Part shown: positions 49,963 to 61,245 of the stretch, in pieces
How positions within the stretch are numbered: the first letter of the stretch is position 1
Layout of the letters: every line of letters begins with the position of its first letter
Source: Aselliscus stoliczkanus
Lineage: Eukaryota; Chordata; Mammalia; Chiroptera; Hipposideridae
NCBI GenBank assembly: GCA_033961575.1
Contig: CM066727.1
Location: forward strand, 153,559,434-153,623,433
Direction of reading: 5' to 3'
DNA length: 64,000 nt
Translations under genes and position numbers: made by a program
The notes under the pieces: model-generated
The model's database searches: none
The model's input: only the letters and a program-made list of their open reading frames with translations
What the model was told of the DNA's origin: nothing

Positions 49963-50297
49963 AGAAACTATTAATAAATGTTTGTTGCTTTAAGCTGCTA
50001 ATATTTGGGGTAACTTTTTACACAGCAAAATATAATTCAGTAGAGCAGTCTTTTATGAAATGCTATATCACTGATACTTGTGATAGCCCAGATGATGTAT
50101 CTATGTGGAAAAACACAAACATTGACAGCACGAAGTTGAAAAGTGATTCCAAGAATCACACTCTGAATTCGATAAAGTTTAAAGAAAACCTAACCAATAT
50201 ATTTCACCCATGTTTTCCTCGTTACATATGTGCAAGAGTAATTTATGTTAAATATATATATATATATATATCCATGTAGATCTAAAATAACTTTTTA

Positions 50298-50422
50298 TTA
50301 TTTATTTATTTATTTGTTTGTTTGTTTTTGAGGGCAGTGTCACTGGCCCTCATATGTGGGACCCGAACCGGGGCCGCTGGCTTCCCAAGCCAGCGCTTAA
50401 CCACCGCGCCACTTGGCAGGCC
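50298..50422 (-). mobile_element. tRNA-derived SINE, short type, reverse
   Basis: TTTATTTATTTATTTGTTTG-type tail, then GAGGGCAGTGTCACTGGCCC and antisense head. Target duplication CTAAAATAACTTTTTA at 50282-50297 and 50423-50438. Confidence 0.92.
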
Positions 50423-51254
50423 CTAAAATAACTTTTTAAATATATAAAAATTCTAAGTGATAAGAAATCCTTGTGTCAGCTTAATAGGCAGTTTTTTTTT
50501 CTTTCTGATGGTACATAAAGTAGCAGTGGTTCTTAGCATTTGTGGCATCTAACTTGGATGAAATATGATATGCATTGTTCTTATTGTACAAGCCACTGTG
50601 AGAGGAGTTTTCTGGTACTTGCAGCAGAGGATTTTAATCTGGGGTGTATTAGGGTTGAGGAAGAGGTGAGAAAAGAGAAGGAGAGAACAGGTGTATGAGG
50701 GAGAGAGGGAGGAGGTTCAGCAGGAGATGCGACAAACAGCTCAAAAATATTGATAGGAAACCCACACTATTCACTGTTTGTGTATTAGTCCTAATCCTCC
50801 AATAGTTATTAAGAGACTGGAACCCTATGTCACCAATTGCTGGCTGTATTGAAAACACCTGCATTTCCCAAACAGAAATGAAGACATGTGACCAGAAGAG
50901 GAGTTTTCCTGTATTTTCAATTTTATTTGCGCCTCCCCCGCAAAAAACAAAACCCTTTATAGTTCTGCAGCTTTACAGCTTTATGTCTCATACGTGGAAT
51001 CATGCAAGAGGGAGGCTTCCTTGGGGCATCAGTTGCCCCTCATCATTCAGAGGTAGTGCCAATTGTTGGGCAAATGTTCAAGGGCCAAAATCTAGAGTGG
51101 GGCGTGAGAGAGGACTGGCTTTGGGGATCCAGTTACCATCAGAGTTAAGTGCGAATCGCTATTCATAGATTACTATTCACAGACTTGGAGGAATCAGCCA
51201 GTTGTCTCATGAGTATCTTCTCATCCTTCCTTTGGACAGCCCCTTGAGGGATGG

Positions 51255-51395
51255 GAATCTATTTTCAACCCATTTTACAGACAGGAAAGCTGAGGTGAGA
51301 GTGTGAAATTCACAGGGTAAAGGGCAGACCTGGATTTGAACTCCGGCAGTCTGGCTCCGAAGCTTGTGCACCTCTTAACCACCACATTAGGGCAT
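51255..51395 (-). repeat. MIR fragment, reverse
   Basis: 'cccattttacagacaggaaa', 'gacctggatttgaactccgg', 'cagtctggctccgaagctt'. Confidence 0.7.
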
Positions 51396-52124
51396 TTTAG
51401 ATCTGTGGGGAACTTAGCAACCATAGACTCCAAGCCCCTGATTTTACAGTTGAGGAAGCAGGGGCCTACAGAAAGAGCAGGATTCGCCCAAGATCCACAG
51501 GGAAGGAATGCCTGGGCAGGACTCAGGCGCACAGTTGTGGATTAGAGTTGGTAAAAGCAGGGGCAGGTGGGGGGGGGGGCTGTAGGCTTGGATGCACTGT
51601 CCCTCTCCACCCTCCCCCAAAGCAAGTGCCCCATCTTTCCATTTTGGGAACAAGTACAACTTGGTGGGGGGTGGAAGTGGGTGGACTTGGGAAGTCTCCA
51701 GACCTCCTTCATTCTCGGGATTCCGAGGCAGCCATTGTCCGGGGAGGAATGTTCAGCGAGCAGCCCCCCAGGGGCGGGGCCTCTTTCCATGCCCCACACA
51801 AGCCTGCTTTGTGCTCGCCCCCCAGGGTCCCTCCTGGCCTTCACCAGCCAGGTCTTCTGAAAATTTTTTAGGGCTTCCAGGCCAGGTTGCTGAGGGATGA
51901 AGCTACTGGGAAAGGTGTGGGCCTTGGGGGATGCACTGGGCCCTGAAAATCCAGTCTGGGAGGGCTGCCTGGAGGAGATGTGAGAGCACTTCCCAGAGGC
52001 CGGGGCTGGGGGCTCCTTCAAACTAAAAATACGTGTTTGCAATCTCTCATTACTAGGACTTTATCCTAATCAGGCATATGCACAAAAGTGAATGTTACAA
52101 GTCTGATCACTAAGCTTCAATTAC

Positions 52125-52690
52125 TGGGAAAAAAAATCCACAACAAAGAAACTTGTTAAACTAATTCTTGCATGTCCATATATGATGGAATTCAGCTGTT
52201 TTTAAAATTATATGGTATAAACATAGTTATAGACAAGGAAAGATATTCAAAATATTTGTCTACAGATTATAAAAGTGTGGAGATCCCTTTCTCTCTATAA
52301 ATACAGAGGGTGCCAAAAAAATGTATACACATTTTAAGAGAGAAAAACTGTATTAAAATTGTAATACTCAATATACACTGATAACAAAAGATGAATACTA
52401 GTCATGTTTGACTTCTGCAATTACAAGAGATGCTCAAAGAGGTTACCATCAGCATCTAGACACTTCTGATTGTCTGAGCAACGATGACCAAAAGTGTCCA
52501 TTTTTATACATTTTTTGGGGCACCTCTGGAATATATCAATATCTAGAATAGTATCTGGCCTGCTCCAAAGTCTCACCAGTGGTTGTCTCTGGATGGTAGG
52601 ATTAGGGTGTTTGTTTGATTTTGTGCTTATCTGTTTATCTGTATTTTCTAATTTTTGTAAAAAGGTGTTTTCCTTGTGTAACAAAAATGT
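52125..52690 (+). repeat. Old L1 3' end hosting a mariner
   Basis: L1-like sequence ('aaattatatggtataaacat', 'agtggttgtctctggatggt', 'ttgtgcttatctgtttatct') interrupted by the element at 52304-52530. Confidence 0.5.
52304..52530 (-). mobile_element. Internally deleted mariner/Tc1-type DNA transposon
   Basis: Inverted ends: CAGAGGGTGCCAAAAAAATG at 52304 and, on the other strand, CAGAGGTGCCCCAAAAAATG at about 52528. TA lies at 52302-52303, the usual mariner target. On the minus strand, before a stop, the last codons read DNQKCLDADGNLFEHLL, like the C-terminus of a Tc1/mariner transposase. The rest of the gene is missing, so the element is non-autonomous. Confidence 0.75.
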
Positions 52691-52844
52691 GTGTGTGTGT
52701 GTATCTTAACTGCCTGCTGCCTGTGCTTTGTGGCCCCCACAGAAGTTTCTCCCACATGGCAGGCTCCCTCAGAGGGCAGGGAGAGACAGCTGTGTGGGAA
52801 TCAGAAAAATGAGCATTGAGCACGGGGCAGGCAATGTTGAGTCT

Positions 52845-53070
52845 AATAATACTAGCAACAACTCTCTCAGTATTTCACAAAGCGCTTCCACTCACATTAT
52901 TTAATATGAATCCCATCAGGATCCTCTCAGGTCACATCATCTTCCTTTCACAGGTAAGGAGACAGGCTCCAGCAAGTGCCTCTCTTCCCCCGCAGGGCAA
53001 CAGCAGAAAAGTGGGGGAGCCACGATCCAACCCACGGTCTGTGATTTTCAAACACTGCACCTCACTGCCT
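52845..53070 (-). repeat. MIR, reverse
   Basis: 'actcacattatttaatatga', 'ttcacaggtaaggagacagg' and 'gatccaacccacggtctgtg' in reverse-MIR order. Confidence 0.6.
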
Positions 53071-53074
53071 CTGC

Positions 53075-54260
53075 CCTCATGTCCATCACAGCACCTTGCA
53101 TTTGTTTGTCCATCTGTCTGTCTCCTCCACTGGCCATGAGTTTCTCTAGGAAGCACGGGGTTCTTATACAAGAGTCTACTCCCAGAACTTAGTACACTTA
53201 GGCACCAGTCCATGCTACTGAAGGAATGAATGAATAAATGAATGAACATTCAAACCTGGATCCCTGGTGAAGCAGGTCACGGTAGATCCACAAACCATTC
53301 CTTGTGGCCTGTGTCATTTTATGCTTACTGTGTTCTCTGTATTTGTTTCCCTTTTGTTCTTTAATATTAGCAAAGCCTTTTGGAAAATAGATGACAGCAA
53401 GAGGTGCTGTGGGAACAGCTTTCTGGATCTGAACCAAATCTTTAAAAAGGCAGACCCCCCCCCCCCACACACACACACCGCCCCCGCCACTACACACACC
53501 AGTAACTGAAGGGAGCCACCCTGGCACAGAAAACAGGCCCTTGGTGGGCTTCCCTCTTCCCTTCCTGCCAGGGAGGAAGGTTTCCATCGGGACCAATGCT
53601 TTGAAGGATGGGGTTCTACACACTGAGCCATGCTGAGCACACACCCTTCCAGACCCCAGACCCAAAGAGGATCAGGTTCAAGGGTGGGTGGTGGACACAG
53701 AGGCCGGGCCAATCAGGGAAGCCATCCTGGAGGAGAGGGCTGGGAGGCTGGTTTAGGGAGGGAGGAGGCCAGGGCAAAGGGGAGAAAAGCAGGGAACATG
53801 CCTGGGCAGTTGGGCGCTGGATGATTTAAGTACAACCAGATGTGCTGGGACTCTCCTGTCAGGCAGAGCCCCAGTGAGGGCAGTGTGGGGGTGGGGAGAC
53901 CTCTGGGCCACTTGGATTTCCAGTTCCCCGTTCTGCCCTGGGTCTATAAGGGAGAAGCCCATTGGGGTTCCAGAGAAGCTGGCATGTATGAGAGCGAGCC
54001 AGGCAGGCACGGGTGGAGCCTTCTGTGTTTGGATAGGGTATAGGGAGGGAAGGGTTCCTCTAGGAAGCTCAACACCTGGAAGCTAGGAAAAAGGATTAGG
54101 AGAGCTCTGGGGTAGGAGCTACCAGCTCTGGTGGGGGTAGGGAATAGTGAGGGAAGGCTTTACAGAAGACAGCATGTCTGAGTTGGGTTCTGAAAGATGA
54201 ATAGAAGCTCCCCAGGCAGAATGGGGAAATGACACTCGAGGGAGAGAGACTCTGAGGTAT
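53075..54260. other. Intergenic spacer
   Basis: Contains a short C-run plus CA-run at about 53457-53480 and L2-like scraps. No gene recognised. Confidence 0.35.
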
Positions 54261-54277
54261 TAAAATGGTGTGGGTGC

Positions 54278-54444
54278 GGGCCGGCCGAGTGGCTCAGTTA
54301 GTTAAGAGCTCGCTCAAAAGTGCAAGCTGAGCTCTGAGCAACAGCAGTTCGATGCCCAGCCCGAGCTGAGCTGCTGCTGAGCTGCCGCTGAGCTGCCAAC
54401 AGGTGGCAGGATGGCTCAGCTAAAAATAAATAAATAAATAAAAT
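54278..54444 (+). mobile_element. tRNA-derived SINE, second head type
   Basis: GGGCCGGCCGAGTGGCTCAG head, then repeated GCTGAGCTGC-like units and GCCAACAGGTGGCAGGATGG, ending in (AAAT)n. It has no CCAATAAAATC tail. Perfect 16-bp target duplication AAAATGGTGTGGGTGC at 54262-54277 and 54445-54460. Confidence 0.92.
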
Positions 54445-55079
54445 AAAATGGTGTGGGTGCTTAGTGAGAGGTTCTGTTGGGCTGTATCATAAAGGTACAT
54501 GTGCTACAAGACAGGGGTGGGGTGGGTGTGCTGGGGTGGGTGTGCTTCTGCTCCCAGATCAAACAGCCGAGCCAGATGTAGGGTGAGGATTTTGGAAGTG
54601 CATACCAGGGTCCCAAGTGTTGGGACCCTGGGGGAGAGGCCTGATAGCCCGTCCCAGCCCCTCCTCCCAAGCCTTGTGTGATCTGGCACAGAGCTGTGTC
54701 TGCCCAAACACACTTTTCCTCATTCTCCTGGGGGCTCTTAAGAGCCCCTAGGCTGGCTGTGGGGTGGGGATTGGACCCAGGGACAGCCTGTAGCACCCTG
54801 GGAAGGCAAAGCTGGAATAAGCACACACACAGTAAGAGTGAGCAGTTAAGCAGGGTTTGGGAGACATGGGGAGCTGGAAGACCAGAGTCAGAAAGAGGAG
54901 GGCTAGGGCTTCCATTTGTGGGGGAGCAGCCTGAGCCTAGTGAAAGTGGGGGACATAGCAGCCAGCTGGGTGTGGTGTCCTCTGGGCGTGCATCCCAGTA
55001 TCCCAGCCAGGACACATTTCCTTCCTTTCCTGCTTCTTAATGAGTCCTGAGTGGCCAATCCAGAGGACCACAGAGACAG

Positions 55080-55250
55080 CTCTCCCCGCCCTTTCCTCTT
55101 CCTCCCTTTCACTTCTTTCTCCCTTCCTCCCCCCTCACCCTATCCTTCCCCTAGTCCCTTGTTTTTCCTTCCTCCTTACCTCACCTGCTCCTCCCTCTCT
55201 GGCTTCTACACATCTTCCTTCTAACTCTCCCCTCTCCCTTCAAAACCCTT
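55080..55250. repeat. Polypyrimidine tract
   Basis: About 170 bp of C/T-rich plus strand with very few purines in runs such as CCCTTCCTCCCCCCTC. Potential triplex former. No gene. Confidence 0.7.
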
Positions 55251-55283
55251 AATGCGGATTCTCTTGGGAGAGTTATTTTTCTT

Positions 55284-55408
55284 TCTTTCGTTTTTTTTTT
55301 TTTTTCTTTTTTTGAGGGCAGTGTCACTGGCCCTCATATGTGGGACCCGAACCTGGGCCGCTGGCATCCCAAACCAGCGCTTAACCACCGCACCACTCCG
55401 CCGGCCCT
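55284..55408 (-). mobile_element. tRNA-derived SINE, short type, reverse
   Basis: Poly(T) and GAGGGCAGTGTCACTGGCCC, antisense head ending CCGCCGGCCCT. Target duplication GAGTTATTTTTCTT at 55270-55283 and 55409-55422. Confidence 0.92.
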
Positions 55409-56429
55409 GAGTTATTTTTCTTGATGTTTTCAGAAAGGCCTTGTTCCAAGTTTCTGAGTCAGGAAGATCATGCCCTCACACACCCGTGCATATATACATG
55501 TGCCCCATACCCAAGCACAGCACCTGCCTCCCCTGGGAGCTGGATGGGTTTCTCCCCATGGATGTGACACAAGCAAAAGGGCTAGGAAGAATGGAGGGCC
55601 CTCTGTCAAAGCCATGTATTATCGCCATCAATACTGCTATTATTATCCAATCCATTCCTGGGCACTTGACCTGCCCGCGGGATGATCACAAGGTCCCCTG
55701 ATCAGCATGTCCTCAGCAGGGGACTCTCAAGACACAGATCCCTTGATGGCGGACAGCCAGAGGAGGGGTCAGCTGGGAGTCCTCAGAGAACAGACCCTCA
55801 AGGTCTCGCCCAGGAGGGCACAGGGAAAGACATGATGAAGGGCCATTTGCCAGGATTGAGTGTTTGTCAGCCCAGGAGGCTCGATGATGTATTAACAAGA
55901 CTTTAACGAGCTCAGGGAGGGGGAATCACACTTCATTGCCCAAGCACTGGTGCAGGATGGGGGCCTAAGGATGAAGAGACCAACTTCACCCCCACCTGCT
56001 AACTAAACCCCTTAATGTGACCCATGCCAGCTTGCCCATCAGGAACAATTCAGCACCTCCAAGATGCTGAATCTTCCCTCGTGGTGTCCAGCAAAGTCCT
56101 GCTCAGCATCCTGGCCTGTCCTACTACCTTACGGGAAAGAACTTCCTGAAGGCTAACCTTGTCCTTTCTACTCACACTGGAAAAGCTTTTTCTCTGGAGC
56201 TCCCAAGGGATGGAGAACTGGACCCCTGCTCCAGGGGAGCACATTATGAATTCCTCCCTCCATTTTTACTCCTGTCATCCACCTCAGCCTTGAGCATGGC
56301 CCCAGTGACACCCAGCCACAATGCCCTGGCAAGGCTTGATCTCCTGGCACTAGTCCTGCTGGTTGAGGTTGCTCAGCTCATGTGGGCATTGGTTTCTCCC
56401 TTAATTCCTGCCTCTAACACTTGCGGGGA

Positions 56430-56590
56430 GAGGGGCCGATCTGACAGGTGGAGTGGAAAGAGGATAGCGGGTTCTAGATCCACCTTTGCAGTGTGACCTA
56501 AAGCATGTCACTTCTCTCTGGGCCTCAGATGCCCCATCAGTAAGAAATACTCAATGAGGTCCTTCTATCTGCTACCCTTGGGATTGTCCC
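56430..56590 (+). repeat. MIR fragment, forward
   Basis: 'gggttctagatccacctttg', 'gtgtgacctaaagcatgtca', 'ctctgggcctcagatgcccc'. Confidence 0.6.
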
Positions 56591-57339
56591 TTCATCAAGG
56601 GGTTGGGCTCTCCTAGGGTGGTGGCTGTGGCCTGCTTCCTTCTGCCTTTCTAATTCTGAAGCCATGGGCTGCACTAGTGTTTTGAGGCTTGATACAACCC
56701 TCCCCTGTGCCAGGGGGTGGTCCTGGAGGTGTGGAGTGGAGAGGAAGAGAAGGTTCTGGGGGTGGAGAAGATCCTGACCTTGGTTTATTTCAGAACCTGC
56801 TTAAGTGCTGGTCTTATTTCCATATGTGGGTGGGGAAAAGCATGGGAGCTGTTGAGGGCCTCCTTCTTGCCTTTCCGAATGGTACCTACAGGGGCGCCCT
56901 AAGGAGGTCAGAACCGCGAGCCCCCAGAGGAAAAATCATGAGGAGAAGGGAAGTGTTTAAAATTCTGCAAAGCACAGAGAACAGAGTGCTACCCTACAGG
57001 CTGGCGGTGAGGGGCTCAGGGGCGGCCTTGTCCTCCTGTTACTTTGGCCCAACAGTACACAGAAGGAAAAAAAAAAATCACCTCAGAAGAGAGGACCCTC
57101 AAGCACTGCCCTTGGGTAGGAGCATAGATGGTTTTGGGACCCTCTGGGTGCTCAATATCTCCTTCAGGAAATGTATCTGGACCCTCCAACCCAAGCTCAG
57201 CTCCATTTCCTACAACCTTCTGAGGCAAAGTGGGTTCTGCTATGGGTGGCTCACCCGGCAGGCTTCCTTCAGGGGCTAGATCACCTCTGAAGCTAAAGCG
57301 TTTTGTCTGTGTGTCTGATACAATTCTGTCCACTCTAGG

Positions 57340-57460
57340 ACTGGGAACTCCAAGAGAACAAGGATGCGCCTTTGGGACCCTCTCGAGTGTCCCAGCACCT
57401 AGTCCAATGCTTGGCACAGGGTGAGCGCTCAGCTGGTATTTGCTGAATGAATGCACCAAT
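57340..57460 (+). repeat. L2 3' end, forward
   Basis: 'actccaagagaacaaggatg', 'caatgcttggcacagggtga', 'ggtatttgctgaatgaatg'. Confidence 0.75.
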
Positions 57461-57849
57461 CAACGAACACTTTTGGACACGTCTAAGAACACAAGTCTGG
57501 GATTCATCCTCCATCTTCGCCTTCCACCGTTCAGCCTGCCTGGCCCAACGGGAATGCAGCCTTTTTGGGGGAAGCCCTCCAGTGAAGCCCACTGTTTAGA
57601 AGTCACACCCTACCTTCTGCTGCCCACTTCCAGGGCTCTCCTTTCACCCCTCCACCCACTGGCCCTCGCACTCGGGGTCGCGCTGTGCAGGGCCGTGGAC
57701 TTGCCCGGCTGTGCGTGTCCAGCCCTCTGCATCCCGGGCTGGCCCACCCAGGTCTGGTACGCTGTAGGTGCTCAGTTCACCTGGGAGCAGGGAAGGGGTG
57801 TGTGTGAAAACGTGAGTAATCAAGGCTTTGGCCCAGGGATAGAGGCAGT

Positions 57850-60250
57850 CCTGGAAAAGGGGGTCTGGGCCGCTAGCGGACGGGGCGGGCAGGCCCGGCT
57901 GCTTTCCCCTTTGCCCTTCGACCCAGGAAGCCGCTCACACTCAGCGGACACGCTCGGCGGGCCCGCAGCTCAATCTCGGCCTCCTCCCTCCTCGGCGGAC
58001 AGCACCCCCCACCCTCCACCCCCACCCCAACTTCCCGCCCCGTCGGCCAGGCCGAGGGGGCGGGCCTGAGAATGGCGCAAGGACATTCTCCACACCAAGG
58101 GTCATTTGCTCTTTTTTCCCCCACCTCGGTGGCTAATTTATTTTAGAGCTCAGGGAGGGAGAGGGGCGGGGCTAGGCCGGGAGGGTCGAGGGGAGGGGCC
58201 GGCAAGCCCAGGGGAGGTGGGGGCGGGGCGGGGGCGAGGTGGGGGAGGGCGGGGACAGAGCCGGGGGTGGAGAGGGCCGGAGAAGGGGCGGGAGTTGGGG
58301 GAAGGGAGGGGCGCTAGGGGAGGGGAGGAGCAGGGGAAGGGGAGGGGAGCAAAGGCCTGCGAGGGAGGGCGCTGGGGGCGGGCGAGGGGAGGCGGGGGTG
58401 GGGGTGGGGGTCCTGCCTGCGGGGGGAGCCGGGGCGGCCCCTTGTCCAGCCACCCCCACTGCCCAGTCCCGCTCCCGGCCGCGGCGGCCGCAGCAGCCGC
58501 AGCAGTAGCGGCTCCAGGATGGTGAGTGCCGCTGCCCCCCAGCCCCGGCCTGTCGCCCCCGGCCCGTGCCCCGGCTCTGGGGACGGACTCCCCCCCAGGC
58601 CGCGCACACTCACCTAGGATCTGGCCGGGATGCCGAGGTACGGGGCCGCGGGCCCGGGCGAGGGCAGGCACGGAAGCGCGCGGCCGAGCCGGGGTCAGGG
58701 GGTGGTGACCGTTCGGTCGGGTGTCCGGAGCTTTGTCCGCGGGCGCGGGACAGTGCGAGGGCCGGAGAGGGCGGGGGCTGCGGGTCGCGAGGTTCAACTA
58801 GGCGGGGGTCGAAGGGCAAGGCCAGCGAGAGACCCGGGCGGGTGCGTGGGAGCCGAGGGTCACTTCCAGGGGGGAGGGGGTGAGCAGAGAAGGGGATCTC
58901 TTCGCCGCCGACGGGCACCCTTTTAGCCGCCCCCTTTGGTGCGGAGGCTGCAGCAATAGCGAGTAGCGGGCTCTGGGGGGAGCCTGCGGGATTGGGGGGT
59001 GGGGAGCCAGGATTTGCGGGTTCGGGTCCCAGAAGTATCTTGTGTCCGGAGCCCGAGGGCCGACCCGCAGGCCCCTCCCACTCCGTCAGGTCTTTGTCCA
59101 GCGGCCCCTGTGTGTGTGTGGGAGGGGGATTGGGGGCTGGGTTCCTGGCCCGGAGATTCCCCAGCATCGTGACGGGGCAGTGACAGGAGACTGAGGCTAC
59201 TTTGGGCCCTGCGCTCCTAACCCCCTGCACTTCCTTTCTTCTCTTCTGGCCGGAGACAGCATAGCCCCCATGTGAGTTAGGATGTTGCAGGAAGCTGCAC
59301 TTACCTTCACCCATGGGCTCCAGGCAACAAGGGAGACCCTCTGAACTCCCAGCTCTCTAGACGGAGCCCCATAAACTTCCCCACTCCACAAGCCTGCTCT
59401 TGGTCTACACAGATTTCCTTGCTAGGAACCAGCTCTGTAGAGAGAGGGCTCTTCGCAGAGGGCTGGGCACACAGTAGGTGCTCAGCAAATGTAGGCCCCC
59501 TTGCCCGGCCCCCCTTCCCCCCAGTTCCTGTGCCCCTCCTGGGCGGAGGAGGCCTGAAAAGGGGTCTGCGCGGGGGAGAGTGTGAGCGGCCTGGAGCTTG
59601 AGCCCAGCGGCAGCCCGGAGAGCAGGGGTGGGTGGACGGGTGGGTGGGCTGTTAAAGGGACGGTCACTAAATCAGGATTAGGCCGTGGGGCTGTCAGGCT
59701 GCCGGGCCCAGTCTCCATGGATACCTAATTTGGAGGAGAATAGAGGACGGAAGAATGTTTGTGTTGTCGTCCACACGACTGCTGCGGCTGAGCGGGCTCC
59801 CGCCCCCGGCCAGGCAGCGAGGAACCCGGGTCCCAACTTCACTCTGGGTTTCTGCGGGGTGGAGGGGAGAACTTCTCTATTCGCCGGGTCCAGAGCCTTC
59901 CCTGTGGAGTCTTTGGAGTGGGCCGGGTGGTGCCGTTGCCAAAGAACACTGACCATGCACAGGGAGCCCAGACCCTCCTGAGTCCAACCTGAAACCCCTG
60001 CCTCCTGGGCTGGGGTTCCTCGGAGCCCCCATCGCCGAGCTTCTCGCTGGGAGCAAACGCCGCCCTCCACTGTGCCTTAGCTCCAGAGTACGGATGCGCT
60101 GGGCGGCTCGGTGCCGAGGCGCTGCCTGGGCTTCGCCGCAGTACCGGTACCCGGAGGCCGCTGGAGCTGCGGGGCTAGGGGGCGGGGCCTGGCTTCCTGG
60201 GGTGGGCTAGAAAGGGGCGGGGCTTGCGGGCCGGCGTTGCTGGTCCGGGT
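57850..60250 (+). promoter_or_regulatory. CpG island, probable FIGNL2 promoter region
   Basis: Largest CpG island of the window. 58150-58440 is extremely G-rich on the plus strand with many GGGGCGGGG GC boxes and G-runs. An A/T-rich TAATTTATTTTA patch lies at about 58134-58145. A splice donor at 58522 and dense CpGs to about 60250 suggest a housekeeping-like promoter running rightward. Long open frames here (both strands) are GC artefacts. Confidence 0.6.
58440..58521 (+). CDS. FIGNL2: Probable first exon of FIGNL2 (start codon at the splice donor)
   Basis: An exon-like end GGCTCCAGGATG|GTGAGTGCC gives a strong donor at 58522 directly after an ATG (58519-58521) in good Kozak context. The preceding 5'UTR contains GCGGCGGCCGCAGCAGCCGC. 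The human neighbour of ANKRD33 on this side, in opposite orientation, is FIGNL2 (fidgetin-like 2, an AAA protein acting on microtubules). Its protein, from memory, starts Met-His-Trp-Thr-Pro-Glu-His, which is compatible with only the Met being on this exon. The coding exon itself was not found before 64000. The 5' end of the exon is unknown; identity rests on synteny. Confidence 0.45.
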
Positions 60251-60784
60251 GACAGGCCTCGTAAATCCCCCTTTCCCATGTTTAACGCCATTTCATTTAT
60301 TTCCACTTGATTCCATTGGCGTCCGCAGCAGTCACCCTTGTAAGGAGCGACCCCCGTGCCCTCGCTGTAATATCTTCTGGGGGAAAGCCCTCTTGAGCCA
60401 AAGGGAATTTAGGTACCTGAAGCAGTGGAATTGCTCCTGGGAGGCGCAGATAACCCCCATTTCTCAGGGGGACTCCCATCTTCCCAGGAGAAGAAGAGGG
60501 GGCCGAGAGACACAGGGATGGCCTCTGAGGCCCTGCGGGATTTTCTGGCAGTGGTTGAAGGGTGGGCTGAGCCAAGGATCTTGGGAATGGACAATACCAG
60601 TACACAGACTGGAGGGGGGCAGGGGAGAGGGACCAGCCCCCAGTGCGTCTTTCCCAGAGCCTTTACTTGCCTTCCTCCTCCTCCTCCTCCATGACCACAG
60701 CTTTTTATGGAGCAGGAATCCCCTCCCCTCCCCTCCCCTGCCTGGGCTGCAGCTTTATTGCTGAGATCTCAGACTCCGCGCAAT

Positions 60785-61125
60785 TTCACGCCTCTCTGCC
60801 TTTGCTCTCTTGCTGTTCCCTCAGCCAAATGCCTTCCCCATTGTCCCTGTCTTTCCACAACCTCCTCATTCTTCAAGGCCCAACTCGGATGCTACACTTC
60901 CTCCATGTAGCTTCCCCAGAGCCCCCAGCTCGTATCCCTTGCTTGTCCCTCCATGTTCTAGCTCTGCACCTGTGCCTCCCTTCAGCCTTGGTGGCTGAGT
61001 CCACACTCGGGTTTGCCTCCTGGAGGATAGAGGTGGGACATATACTTTCCTGCCCCCTGCCCCCATGGGCCTGGCACAGGGCTGGGCACCTTGTGGATGC
61101 CTCATAAATATTTGTTGGCTGAATT
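60785..61125 (+). repeat. L2 3' region, forward
   Basis: 'cattcttcaaggcccaactc', 'cctccatgtagcttccccag', 'gggctgggcaccttgtggat' and 'aaatatttgttggctgaatt', in L2 order. Confidence 0.75.
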
Positions 61126-61197
61126 AAGGGGATTTTGTAAGGGAAGCCTACAAAGCATGGAATCTGGACACTTTCAGGCAAATAGCTCTGGGTTCCT

Positions 61198-61245
61198 GGA
61201 TGGGTGGAGACCCCTGGGTGGGTGGAGACCCCTGGGTGGGTCTTC
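61198..61245. repeat. Short tandem repeat, about 18-bp unit
   Basis: GGGTGGAGACCCCTGGGT-type unit, about 2.5 copies. Confidence 0.8.

Larger units (their letters stand above)
49310..50045 (+). repeat. MaLR-like LTR, interrupted
   Basis: Reads 'gcttggaagtggattcccca', 'cataagagaccttgaccca', 'ctggattcctgacccataga', and resumes after the insertions with 'actattaataaatgtttgtt' and 'gcaaaatataattcagtag'. A (TA)n array and a SINE lie inside. Non-coding. Confidence 0.6.

Noticed and set aside
56689..57279. 196-codon plus-strand frame
   Set aside because: No recognisable domain. It passes through an A-run and unique intergenic DNA; probably chance.
57440..58069. 209-codon plus-strand frame next to the FIGNL2 island
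   Set aside because: Begins at the end of an L2 fragment and continues into CpG-rich DNA; composition is Pro-rich without similarity to a known protein.
58106..59314. Several 100-230 codon open frames on both strands in the FIGNL2 island
   Set aside because: Low-complexity Gly/Arg or Pro/Ser translations of G- or C-runs. Expected from GC content.
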